Source of the DNA: Thermoplasmata archaeon
GTDB lineage: Archaea; Thermoplasmatota; E2; DHVEG-1
Assembly: GCA_003651045.1 (NCBI GenBank)
Contig: QMTJ01000014.1
Span: 1 to 12,350 of the forward strand
Length of the DNA stretch: 12,350 bases
Reading direction: 5' to 3'
The notes beneath the pieces were generated by a model. The model had not been told where the DNA came from and did not search any database. It saw only the letters and a list, made by a program, of their open reading frames with translations. Position 1 is the first letter of the stretch. Each line of letters begins with the position of its first letter. The position numbers and the translations under genes are program-made. Shown piece by piece: positions 1-7,277 of this stretch.

Positions 1-121
1 ATACTATAACACCATTTTTTTGTGCAATTAACCTACCTATTTCCTCAGCAACATCTAATGCATAATTAGATAAATTTTCATCTCCTGTGTCACTCCCACA
101 TATAGAAACTAGGTTTTTCAT
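1..121 (-). CDS. LOG/TIGR00725-like Rossmann-fold protein, N-terminal part only
   Basis: The first 40 codons of a minus-strand gene are present; the rest lies beyond the left edge. The start is the ATG at 121-119. The protein opens MKNLVSICGS, followed by an acidic loop and the helix segment ALDVAEEIGRLIAQ, then the beginning of a second strand (GVIV). This strand, glycine-rich turn, helix with A..VG..IA, strand layout is typical of the nucleotide-binding start of the LOG (lysine decarboxylase-like) / TIGR00725 group. The catalytic PGG.GT motif that would settle the family is not in the window. No Shine-Dalgarno lies before the ATG. A TATA-like stretch at 145-152 (minus strand TATTAAAA) would start transcription near 122, so the mRNA is probably leaderless. 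The family call rests on a short stretch and is tentative. Confidence 0.55.
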   Translation of the reverse strand, partial: MKNLVSICGSDTGDENLSNYALDVAEEIGRLIAQKNGVIV

Positions 122-180
122 GAGAAAAAACAAATTTTTACACAGTTTTAATAGTTACCTATTTTTTTCCAAAAATAACC

Positions 181-214
181 AAGTGTTTTAGTAAAAACAC
201 TTAAATCATTTAAG
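181..214. repeat. Two overlapping inverted repeats in a divergent spacer
   Basis: Positions 181-189 (AAGTGTTTT) are an exact reverse complement of 194-202, with a 4-base loop. Overlapping its right arm, 200-206 (CTTAAAT) is an exact reverse complement of 208-214, with one central base. They lie between the divergent genes starting at 121 (minus) and about 310 (plus). They could be operator sites for one or both promoters, or a hairpin in a transcript. The sequence is very A+T-rich, so the shorter repeat alone could arise by chance. Confidence 0.5.
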
Positions 215-309
215 AATTATAGTTCAACAAAGGAGTTTTAACAAAATGAAAATATACGATACACCCAAAATGTGTAACAAAAAAAAGATTTTTTTACCTT
301 TAAAAGGAG

Positions 310-1251
310 GTGTCTCTCATAGAAGGAAATCTTGATGAAACCTCGGTTATTTTAGTAAAAGACCTTACAAAAATATATAATGGTAAAAAAGCGGTAGATA
401 ATATTTCTTTCACTGTTAAGAAAGGAGAAATCTTTGGTTTCCTAGGTCCTAATGGTGCTGGTAAAACCACTACGATTAAATCAATTCTTGGTTTGATTAA
501 GATCGACTCTGGTGAAATCAAGATAAACGATTTCGATATTAGAAAAGCTGAAAAAAACGCGAAGAAAAACATCGGATATTTACCTGAAAAAGTAGCTTTT
601 TATGATAATCTAACTGCTTTACAGAATTTATTGTTTTATGCAAAAATTAAAAAGGTTTCAAAAGAAGAATGTTTATCGTTGTTAGAAGAGTTTGGTTTGG
701 GAGATGTTATAAATAAAAAAGTTGGGACTTTTTCAAAGGGAATGGTTCAAAGACTAGGAATGATACGTGCAATCATGGGATGGCCTCTCGTTTTGATTTT
801 AGATGAACCATCCAGTGGTTTAGATCCAAGAGGTGTTATACAGATTAGAAATAAAATCAAAGAATTAAATCAAAAAGGTTCAACTGTTTTTATCTCGTCA
901 CATATTCTTAGTGAGATACAGGAGATCTGTGACAGAGTTGGTATTATCAATAAAGGTGTTTTAGTTGCAAAAGATACTGTCACTGCTCTAAGTAAGAAAC
1001 TTAATTTGAAACCTCAGATGAGTATTGAATTAGATGAAATATCAGATGAAATTATAAAATCAATCCATGATATAAAGGGTATTGATAAGATAGAAGTTAA
1101 AGAAAAAACTATTAACATTGTATGTGACTCAGAAACAAAAGCAAAGGTTATACTTACTATTGCAAAAGCTGGAGGTAACATAATTAATTTACAAACCCAG
1201 GAGCCTTCTCTAGAAGAAGTATTTATCAGATACACTGGCGGGGAGGTTTAA
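310..1251 (+). CDS. ABC-2 type exporter, ATP-binding subunit
   Basis: This is the ATPase of an ABC exporter, acting at the cytoplasmic face of the membrane with the permease encoded next. Visible motifs are Walker A GPNGAGKT (about residues 46-53), a signature segment FSKGMVQRLGM (about 141-151, a variant of LSGGQ usual in this subgroup), Walker B LVLILDEP followed by the D-loop SSGLDP (about 159-171), and the switch histidine in ISSHILSE (about 198). Residues 230-313 form the extra C-terminal domain common in CcmA/drug-exporter-type ATPases. The 313-residue length is normal for that group. The substrate cannot be read from the sequence. The start is uncertain: the only standard start codon is GTG 310, but it lies inside the Shine-Dalgarno GGAGGTG (306-312), and an ATA codon at 319 sits at the normal 8-base spacing. 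The stop codon overlaps the permease ATG by one base, so the two are co-translated. Confidence 0.93.
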   Translation: MSLIEGNLDETSVILVKDLTKIYNGKKAVDNISFTVKKGEIFGFLGPNGAGKTTTIKSILGLIKIDSGEIKINDFDIRKAEKNAKKNIGYLPEKVAFYDNLTALQNLLFYAKIKKVSKEECLSLLEEFGLGDVINKKVGTFSKGMVQRLGMIRAIMGWPLVLILDEPSSGLDPRGVIQIRNKIKELNQKGSTVFISSHILSEIQEICDRVGIINKGVLVAKDTVTALSKKLNLKPQMSIELDEISDEIIKSIHDIKGIDKIEVKEKTINIVCDSETKAKVILTIAKAGGNIINLQTQEPSLEEVFIRYTGGEV

Positions 1252-2084
1252 TGCTAGATATTATCATAAATATTGCAAAAAAAGAATTCATAGATAACAT
1301 ACGTAATAAATGGATTATAATAATTACTATCCTTTTCATTAGTCTTACTTTACTCGCATCCTACGCTGGTTCCATTTATAGTGAAGGATGGCAGGATCTC
1401 GGCAGCACGATGTCAGTAATGGGTGGTCTTGTTAATTTTTTAATAACGATAATAGCTCTTATACTCGGTTACTCAGCGATCATCGGAGAAATAGAGAAAG
1501 GATCTATGGATTCTCTTCTTTCATTACCTGCTAAAAGAATAGAGATAATTTTAGGGAAGTTTTTTGGGTTAGGGATAGTACTTACTTTTGCAATACTCAC
1601 AGGGTTTGGTACTGCAGGTATTATAATCGGGTTTAATGTACATAATGTAAACTATGTGGAATATCTTATATTCATTGGAGCTACTATACTTGTTGGGCTT
1701 GTTTTCTTAAGTATCGGGATTTTTTTATCATGTTTATTTAGAAAAAGATCAACAGCTATGGGTAGTGCAATACTTGTTTTCTTTTTGTTTACAATATTAT
1801 GGCGTTTTATCGTTGTTGCTTTGTTATTTTTCATAAATGCGTTCGATATAAAGAATGCAACTTTACCAGATTGGTACCTCGCTTTGAATTTTTTTAACCC
1901 CATAAATGCATATGAAATTCTATTATCTTTAAATATACCCTCTCTTGCTATGCAGCAAGTAGAAGCTATCACCTTTGGGTATACCTCATTTTTAAATACT
2001 ACAAATGTACTTATTGCATTGATACTCTGGTTACTCACACCATTGATTTTAGCTTGTTGGGTATTTAAAAACAAAGACATATAA
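1251..2084 (+). CDS. ABC-2 type exporter, membrane permease subunit
   Basis: This is the membrane partner of the ATPase just upstream. About six hydrophobic segments are visible near residues 20-42, 55-78, 105-130, 137-165, 170-197 and 255-272. After the second segment comes a cytoplasmic stretch containing EIEKGSMDSLLSLPAKR (about 81-97), the conserved coupling region of ABC-2 permeases (typically E...G....LL..P..R). The 277-residue length fits a one-domain permease that dimerises. The ATG overlaps the last base of the ATPase stop codon (TAATG) and has a strong Shine-Dalgarno (GGGGAGG) just before it. The two genes therefore form one translationally coupled unit. The exported substrate is unknown. 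Confidence 0.92.
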   Translation: MLDIIINIAKKEFIDNIRNKWIIIITILFISLTLLASYAGSIYSEGWQDLGSTMSVMGGLVNFLITIIALILGYSAIIGEIEKGSMDSLLSLPAKRIEIILGKFFGLGIVLTFAILTGFGTAGIIIGFNVHNVNYVEYLIFIGATILVGLVFLSIGIFLSCLFRKRSTAMGSAILVFFLFTILWRFIVVALLFFINAFDIKNATLPDWYLALNFFNPINAYEILLSLNIPSLAMQQVEAITFGYTSFLNTTNVLIALILWLLTPLILACWVFKNKDI

Positions 2085-2114
2085 AAGTATAAAAGTAGTT
2101 GGTTTCCATAAATC

Positions 2115-2123
2115 TTATAAATA
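2115..2123 (+). promoter_or_regulatory. Box A (TATA) promoter of the eL18-RpoN operon
   Basis: TTATAAATA is a near-ideal archaeal box A. A start site about 26 bases downstream would fall near 2145, leaving a leader of roughly 20 bases before the eL18 ATG at 2168. It is the only strong box A between the exporter and the ribosomal genes. Confidence 0.7.
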
Positions 2124-2167
2124 CCACACCCTTACACTAATTTTCACATATCTGGAGAAAACCCCCT

Positions 2168-2533
2168 ATGGCAAAGCAAAATAAAAAAACAAACCCTGTA
2201 TTAGTCTCACTAATACATGAGCTTAAAAAACAAGCGAATCTAAACGATGCACCTATTTGGAAAGATATAGCGTTGAGATTAGAAAAACCATCTCGGAATT
2301 GGCCAGTGGTAAACCTTGACCGGATCAGTAAATATACAAGTGAAAAAGAAACTGCTCTTATACCAGGTAAGGTATTATCAGATGGTGTTCTTACAAAAAA
2401 AATATCTATTGCTGCTTGGTCTTTCTCTAAAAAGGCACAAGAAAAAATTAAGAAAGCTGGTGGTAGATACATGACAATTGAAGAACTCATGAAAAACAAT
2501 CCAGATGGAAAAAACATTAGGATATTGGGATGA
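2168..2533 (+). CDS. rpl18e: Large-subunit ribosomal protein eL18
   Basis: This is archaeal eL18 (L18e), a structural protein of the 50S subunit found in archaea and eukaryotes only. Recognisable segments are TNPVLVSLIHELKKQ near the N-terminus, IWKDIALRLEKPSRNWPVVN (about residues 31-50), the IPGKVLSDGVL stretch in the middle, and the basic KKAQEKIKKAGGRYMTIEEL near the C-terminus. The 121-residue length is normal. It is the first gene of the operon; its stop codon overlaps the next start (ATGA at 2530-2533). Confidence 0.97.
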   Translation: MAKQNKKTNPVLVSLIHELKKQANLNDAPIWKDIALRLEKPSRNWPVVNLDRISKYTSEKETALIPGKVLSDGVLTKKISIAAWSFSKKAQEKIKKAGGRYMTIEELMKNNPDGKNIRILG

Positions 2534-2952
2534 AAATTATGGTTACAATAATTGATGCAGATGGTGCAGTCCTAGGTAGACTCGGTACAAATGTTGCTAA
2601 ACGTCTTCTCAATGGTGAAGAAATTGTAGTTGTAAACTCTGAGAAAGCTATAATCTCTGGTAAAAAAGCTGCAGTTAAAGAACGTTATATGCAGAGAAGA
2701 GAGGTTGGTACATACCGAAAAGGACCTTTTTTCCCACGTATGCCAGATATGATCGTTAAAAGAACAATACGTGGTATGATACCTTATCAAACACCACATG
2801 GTAGAAGCGCTTTTAAAAGACTAAAATGTTACATCGGTGTACCAGAAGAATTTAAAAGAGAAAAATTTGAAAAAATTGAGAAAGCAGAGAAACAACCTAT
2901 TGATTTTATAACCGTTGAAGAACTTTCAAAAGCATTAGGAGCAAAGATCTAA
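2530..2952 (+). CDS. rpl13: Large-subunit ribosomal protein uL13
   Basis: This is archaeal uL13, a 50S assembly and structural protein. Diagnostic segments are IIDADGAVLGRLGTNVAKRL at the N-terminus, VVVNSEKAIISGKK (about 34-47) and the central RTIRGMIPYQTPHGRSAFKR (about 78-97). Two starts are possible. ATG 2530 overlaps the eL18 stop and adds three residues; ATG 2539 gives the N-terminus MVTIIDADG, which is closer to the usual family start. Only a weak purine stretch precedes either one, so reinitiation from eL18 is plausible. The 137-140 residue length is typical of the archaeal protein. Confidence 0.97.
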   Translation: MKIMVTIIDADGAVLGRLGTNVAKRLLNGEEIVVVNSEKAIISGKKAAVKERYMQRREVGTYRKGPFFPRMPDMIVKRTIRGMIPYQTPHGRSAFKRLKCYIGVPEEFKREKFEKIEKAEKQPIDFITVEELSKALGAKI

Positions 2953-2953
2953 T

Positions 2954-3358
2954 ATGAGTAAAAAAATTGTTAACACCGCAGGTAAAAGAAAAACAGCTAT
3001 CGCCCGTGCAACTGTTCAAAAAGGCTCAGGTCTTGTAAGGATTAATAAAATACCTGTTGAGTTATACGAACCCGAGGTTGCACGTTGGAAGATACTAGAA
3101 CCGATAAACCTTGCTAGCTCACATATAGATAAAATTAACATAGATGTCAACGTTAAAGGCGGAGGGTTCATGAGTCAAGCATATGCAGCTCGTACAGCTA
3201 TCGCTAAAGGAATAGTAGAATACACTGGTGACCCTAGTTTAAAACTCACATATCTGGATTATGATCGAAGCCTCCTTGTGAGTGATTCAAGGAGGAAAGA
3301 ACCTAAAAAACCTCTTGGGCGTGGTGCACGTAAAAAGAGGCAGAAGTCATATAGATAA
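2954..3358 (+). CDS. rps9: Small-subunit ribosomal protein uS9
   Basis: This is archaeal uS9 of the 30S subunit, whose basic C-terminal tail reaches the P-site tRNA. The N-terminal AGKRKTAIARATVQKGSG, the central GGGFMSQAYAARTAIAKGIV (about 70-89), and the tail with DSRRKEPKKPLGRGARKKRQ ending KSYR are all characteristic. The invariant terminal -YR is present. It starts one base after the uL13 stop, with AGGAG about a dozen bases upstream. The 134-residue length is normal. Confidence 0.98.
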   Translation: MSKKIVNTAGKRKTAIARATVQKGSGLVRINKIPVELYEPEVARWKILEPINLASSHIDKINIDVNVKGGGFMSQAYAARTAIAKGIVEYTGDPSLKLTYLDYDRSLLVSDSRRKEPKKPLGRGARKKRQKSYR

Positions 3359-3375
3359 AATTGAGGTAATTAGTT

Positions 3376-3600
3376 ATGATAGTCCCTATAAGATGTTTTA
3401 CATGTGGAAAAGTCATTGGAGATCTTTATGAGGAATACAAAAAACGCTATGATGAGTACAAAAAAGCTGTAGAAGCTGGTGAAAAACCTAAAGAGACACC
3501 TAAACAAATCCTTGATGATCTTGGGCTAGAACGTTACTGTTGCAGACGTATGATCCTTACACATGTTGAACTCATCGGTGAGGCTGCACCATACGAATAA
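3376..3600 (+). CDS. rpoN: DNA-directed RNA polymerase subunit N (Rpb10 homologue)
   Basis: This is archaeal RNA polymerase subunit N, a small zinc-binding platform protein that joins subunits D and L. The zinc ligands are visible: CFTCGKVIG near residues 7-15 and the paired cysteines in YCCRRM near residues 54-59, the atypical CX2C...CC zinc bundle of the Rpb10 family. The 74-residue length is typical. It begins 17 bases after uS9 with GAGG upstream, so it is the last gene of the ribosomal operon here. In many archaea rpoK follows rpoN; here a tRNA gene follows instead. Confidence 0.98.
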   Translation: MIVPIRCFTCGKVIGDLYEEYKKRYDEYKKAVEAGEKPKETPKQILDDLGLERYCCRRMILTHVELIGEAAPYE

Positions 3601-3731
3601 AAAACTCTATATGTATGTTTTTTAAACCGGTTTTATCCCCCAATAGTTTTATCAATTTTTAATTAATACACAAAATTCCTTAGTCAATTTTCAAACAAAA
3701 AAAACAACCAAAAAAACAGATTAAAAACGGG

Positions 3732-3806
3732 GGGCGCGTGGCCTAGCCTGGATAGGGCACTGGCCTTCTAAGCCAGTAGTCGCGGGTTCGAATCCCGCCG
3801 CGTCCG
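3732..3806 (+). tRNA. tRNA-Arg (anticodon UCU)
   Basis: A complete cloverleaf without an intron. The acceptor stem is GGGCGCG (3732-3738) with CGCGTCC (3799-3805), containing one G-U pair. The D arm starts GCCT, with GG in the loop. The anticodon stem is CTGGC/GCCAG (3760-3764 and 3772-3776). The loop CTTCTAA gives anticodon TCT at 3767-3769, which reads AGA. The T arm is GCGGG-TTCGAAT-CCCGC. The discriminator base is G3806 and CCA is not encoded. Confidence 0.97.
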
Positions 3807-3814
3807 TTTTTTTT
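3807..3814 (+). terminator. T-run terminator after tRNA-Arg
   Basis: Eight consecutive T bases immediately follow the discriminator base of tRNA-Arg. This is the usual archaeal termination signal after a stable RNA gene. Confidence 0.65.
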
Positions 3815-3948
3815 AAAAAAATTACAAAAATTGAATGATAAAAAGAAAAATTTTAGACAATTATTTAATATAGTAAAAAATACATTCTATTTTTCAAGAA
3901 AGAATATATTATCAGGTTTAATTATTAACATTCAAAAAAAGAGATGGG

Positions 3949-4062
3949 ATGCAGATGATGACGCTGGTAAAGAAGCATAGTTTATTTTATGTTGAAAAAA
4001 ACAGTTTTTTAATTTCAATTTTTAAAACAAAAAATGTTTTTAAAAGGGGTTTCTTTGTATGA
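3949..4062 (+). CDS. Possible 37-codon upstream ORF, stop-coupled to the kinase
   Basis: An ATG at 3949 opens a 37-codon frame that ends in a TGA overlapping the kinase ATG (ATGA at 4059-4062). The peptide starts MQMMTLVKKHSLFY and is rich in Lys and Phe; I do not recognise it. A purine stretch (GAGATGGG, 3941-3948) precedes it. The four-base overlap is a common translational-coupling arrangement, so this could be a leader peptide. The rest of the 252-base spacer between the tRNA-Arg terminator and the kinase is very A+T-rich and shows nothing else I can support. A chance ORF remains quite likely. Confidence 0.2.
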   Translation: MQMMTLVKKHSLFYVEKNSFLISIFKTKNVFKRGFFV

Positions 4063-7000
4063 AAAAAGAACCTGAGATTGTGAAACAACTCCGTGAAGAA
4101 GAACGACGTGGAAAGTTAAAAAACAAAACAGGTAAAATATATTATTTTTACAACCTTGATTTAGAAGAAGTTGAAGAAAAAAATATTCTTAACGATGAAA
4201 ACCTGGATTATAGTAAAATCAAACTAGGGAAGATAAAAGAGAAGTATTTACCTATTTTTGAAAACTATTTTGTCGGTATAACAATTGCTGATGAAAAAGA
4301 ACGTATTGTTTCTTGGAATAAATACGCTGAAGAGCTTTTGCAGATGAATGAAAAAGACTTGTTTCTCAGGAACGTTAGAACTCTTTACCCACCGGAGGAA
4401 TGGAATAGGATACGCGGGGAGAACATTAGGCAGAAAGGAATAAAATATAAGATGGAAACAAAGATGGTTAGAAAAAACGGTGAACCTTTTGATGTAGAAC
4501 TCTCATTATGTGTGCTAAAAGGGCATGGTGGTAAAACAGTAGGTTCAGTTGGGATTTTCAAAGATAATTCAATGTTGAAAGATATGGAGAGACGATTGGT
4601 TAATACAGAAGAAAAATACAAAACAATTTTTGAGAATAGCGCTGTGGCTATAATGCTTACTGATGAACATGAACGTATTGTTTCTTGGAATAAGTATACT
4701 GAGACTCTTTTAGGTATGAGTGAAAAAGATTTACGTGGTAAACCTGTTTCGATGCTTTACCCGCCTGAGGAATGGAAGAAAATACGAGGTGAACGTATAC
4801 GTGATAAAGGTATGCAGCATCATCTTGAGACTAAGATTATAAAGAAAAACGGTGAGTTACTTGATGTTGATGTGTCTATTAGTGTTTTGAAAAACCATGA
4901 AGGTAAAGTTATTGGTTCTATCGGTGTTATTAAGGATATAACAGAGCAGAAAAAAATTGAGGATAAACTAGCTTTTAGCCAGGGTTTATTTCAATCACTT
5001 ATGGAGAACATCCCAGATTATATTTATTTTAAAGACAGAGATTGTAGATTTGTCATGGTTAACAGGGCAAAGGCTGCTCGTTTCAATGTTGAACCAAGTG
5101 ATATGATTGGTAAAACAGATTTTGATTTCCTGTTAAAAGATGAAGCTGAAAAGAGTCTTAAACAGGATAAAAAAGTTATGGAAACAGGTAAACCTATTGT
5201 TAATAGTATTGAGAAAATGACTGATAGAGATGGTGTAGAACATTGGGTTTCTGTTACTAAAATACCACGGTATAACCAGGAGGGTGAAATAGTTGGTATT
5301 ATTGGTATAAACCGTGATGTAACAGAGGTTATAAAATCAGAGAATAAGTATAGAAACTTGTTTGAAACAGCGATAGATCCTATACTTATACTTGACAGAG
5401 AAGGACGTTTTGTGGAGGTGAATAAACAGGTTACAAAAATACTAGGATATACCCGCAAGGATTTAATCGGTAAAAGATTTGATGAAATAAAGATTCTCAC
5501 CCCAGAGAGTCTTAGCAGAGTCGCTGATAGTTTTATGAAAAGAATGAATGGTGTCGATGTTCCTTCTTATGAAGTTGAAGTATTGACAAAAAAAGGTGAG
5601 AGGATACCTGTTGAAATAAATGCTAATGCTCTGTTGGAGGGTAATGAAATCATTGGTGACCTTGTAATAATAAGGGATTTAAGAGAGAAGAAGAAAAAGG
5701 AGGAGATGGAGCAGGAACTTCTTGAATCTGAAAGAAGATTTAGAAACATTTTTGATTCAACAGGTGATTTTTTATTATATCTTGAAAAAAATGTTATCCT
5801 TGATATAAATAGAGCTGCTCTTTCTCTAGGTGGTTTGAAAAAAGAAGACGTAGTTGGGAAACCTTTTTTTGATGCATTAAAAAAATTGTTTTCAAAAGAG
5901 GATCTAGAGAAACATATCGATGCGATAAACTATGCAAGTCAGGGGGTTGAAGTACCGGAGTATGAGACTGAGGTTAAAACATCTGATGGTAATAGATATA
6001 GGTTTTCGTTTTCTGTAGATTGTATCAGGGATGAAAAAAAGGTATCTGGTGTTCTTGTTAGAGGTAGAGATATCACTTATCGGCAGAAAGCATGGGAAGA
6101 ACTTGTGAAACTAGAGGAGAAATATAGAGTATTAGCTGAAACCTCTGCTGATGGTGTTATAACTATTGACCCGTTAGGTCGTTTAACATATGTAAACCCT
6201 GCTTTTGAAAAAATGTGTAAGAGACGTAAAAGTAAGATTTTAGCGACTCTCTTCCGGGATTACTTGTCTGAGGATTCTGTATACTTTTTCCAACAGGTTT
6301 TCATTGATGTTAGACGGACAGGTGAAAAAATTGAAAACGTGGAGTTAGAACTTGTAGATGCTAATAGTGATGTTATACCTATTGAGGTTAATATGGCACC
6401 TTTTAAGAAAGACGAAGAATTCGCTGGTGTAGTTTGTACAATACGTGATATCACTGAACGTAGACGTATAGAGGATGAACTTAAAAAATCTGAACGTCTT
6501 AAAACAGAGTTTATGAACATAGCAGCTCATGAGCTTAAATCACCTGTGACACCTATAAAAGGATATCTTGATCTCATTATATCAGATAAAAACGCAACTG
6601 AGAAAATCAAAGAATGGGCACGTGTCAGCCTTAGAAACTCTGAACGTCTTCTCAAACTTGTAAACGATATACTAGATGTGTCAAGGCTTGATACTGATAC
6701 CATGCGTTTCGACATGGAGAAACTCAACACCGTAGAGCTTTTAGATGAAATAGCTGAAGATATGAAACCAGCTGTAGAAAACAAGAATCTAAAATTCATA
6801 GTTGACATACCCCGGGATTTACCTAACGTGATGGGTGATAAATACAGGCTTTCACAAGTATTAAAAAATATATTAGTAAATGCTATTAAATTCACAGACG
6901 AGGGTTCCATAAGTATAAAAGCTGAGAAAAAAGACAACTACATACTCATATCTGTTAAAGATACAGGTATCGGTATTTCAAAAGATGATCTAAAGAAAAT

Positions 7001-7196
7001 ATTTACAAAGTTTTACCAAGCTTATACTGGTGACGACCGTAAAAACGAAGGAACAGGTCTAGGTTTGTTTATCTGCAAAGAAATAGTGAAAAAACACGAT
7101 GGTGAAATATGGGTAGAAAGTAAACTTGGGAAAGGTAGTACTTTCTACATAAAACTCCCGTATCTCCATAAAATGGTACTTGATTCATCTTCTTAA
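4059..7196 (+). CDS. Soluble sensor histidine kinase with six PAS domains
   Basis: This 1045-residue protein has no evident signal peptide or membrane segment, so it probably senses cytoplasmic signals. PAS or PAS/PAC units lie at about 62-180, 185-305, 307-430, 430-555, 558-685 and 688-800, joined by short charged linkers (for example ITEQKKIEDKL and ITERRRIEDELKKSE). The HisKA domain follows, with the phosphoacceptor His824 in NIAAHELKSPVTPIKGYL. The ATPase domain has the N-box around Asn941 (LKNILVNAIKF), the G1 box VKDTGIGIS and the G2 box GTGLGLFI. All catalytic boxes look intact. There is no receiver domain and no response regulator within the window, so the partner is unknown. The first two PAS units are close tandem copies. 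The ATG has GGGG nine bases upstream. The bound ligand or cofactor of each PAS domain cannot be told from sequence. Confidence 0.95.
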   Translation: MKKEPEIVKQLREEERRGKLKNKTGKIYYFYNLDLEEVEEKNILNDENLDYSKIKLGKIKEKYLPIFENYFVGITIADEKERIVSWNKYAEELLQMNEKDLFLRNVRTLYPPEEWNRIRGENIRQKGIKYKMETKMVRKNGEPFDVELSLCVLKGHGGKTVGSVGIFKDNSMLKDMERRLVNTEEKYKTIFENSAVAIMLTDEHERIVSWNKYTETLLGMSEKDLRGKPVSMLYPPEEWKKIRGERIRDKGMQHHLETKIIKKNGELLDVDVSISVLKNHEGKVIGSIGVIKDITEQKKIEDKLAFSQGLFQSLMENIPDYIYFKDRDCRFVMVNRAKAARFNVEPSDMIGKTDFDFLLKDEAEKSLKQDKKVMETGKPIVNSIEKMTDRDGVEHWVSVTKIPRYNQEGEIVGIIGINRDVTEVIKSENKYRNLFETAIDPILILDREGRFVEVNKQVTKILGYTRKDLIGKRFDEIKILTPESLSRVADSFMKRMNGVDVPSYEVEVLTKKGERIPVEINANALLEGNEIIGDLVIIRDLREKKKKEEMEQELLESERRFRNIFDSTGDFLLYLEKNVILDINRAALSLGGLKKEDVVGKPFFDALKKLFSKEDLEKHIDAINYASQGVEVPEYETEVKTSDGNRYRFSFSVDCIRDEKKVSGVLVRGRDITYRQKAWEELVKLEEKYRVLAETSADGVITIDPLGRLTYVNPAFEKMCKRRKSKILATLFRDYLSEDSVYFFQQVFIDVRRTGEKIENVELELVDANSDVIPIEVNMAPFKKDEEFAGVVCTIRDITERRRIEDELKKSERLKTEFMNIAAHELKSPVTPIKGYLDLIISDKNATEKIKEWARVSLRNSERLLKLVNDILDVSRLDTDTMRFDMEKLNTVELLDEIAEDMKPAVENKNLKFIVDIPRDLPNVMGDKYRLSQVLKNILVNAIKFTDEGSISIKAEKKDNYILISVKDTGIGISKDDLKKIFTKFYQAYTGDDRKNEGTGLGLFICKEIVKKHDGEIWVESKLGKGSTFYIKLPYLHKMVLDSSS
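4299..4970 (+). repeat. Tandem duplication of a PAS module within the kinase gene
   Basis: The two copies sit 372 bases (124 codons) apart. The segment encoding ERIVSWNKY at 4299 recurs at 4671 with near-identical DNA, and LYPPEEW plus a following IRGE also recur in register. The later part of the repeat keeps the KKNGE / RKNGE motif and the VGSVG / IGSIG motif. DNA-level identity in places suggests a fairly recent in-gene duplication or continuing gene conversion. Confidence 0.75.
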
Positions 7197-7277
7197 AGAA
7201 AAAAAAGAAGAATATTTAATTAGAACAATTGTGAAAATTAAAAAAAAATTTGTACCCTAAAACTAAAAAAAAACGGG

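Noticed and set aside
1652..2080. 142-residue minus-strand ORF inside the permease gene
   Set aside because: It lies wholly antisense to a clear membrane protein gene, and its sequence shows no motif; it is a shadow frame.
2137..2517. 126-residue minus-strand ORF opposite eL18
   Set aside because: The plus strand encodes an unmistakable ribosomal protein; the antisense frame is incidental.
3949..3995. ATGATGA (3956-3962) as the C box of a free-standing C/D guide RNA
   Set aside because: No CUGA D or D' box lies at a suitable distance downstream, and no C' box is present.
3815..4058. Search for a mobile element or attachment site downstream of tRNA-Arg
   Set aside because: tRNA genes are common integration sites, but no duplicated tRNA 3' end, integrase or terminal repeat is visible in the window.
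5024..5500. 158-residue minus-strand ORF opposite the kinase
   Set aside because: It is a low-complexity, Ser/Ile/Leu-rich shadow of the Asp/Glu/Lys-rich kinase frame, with no start signal.
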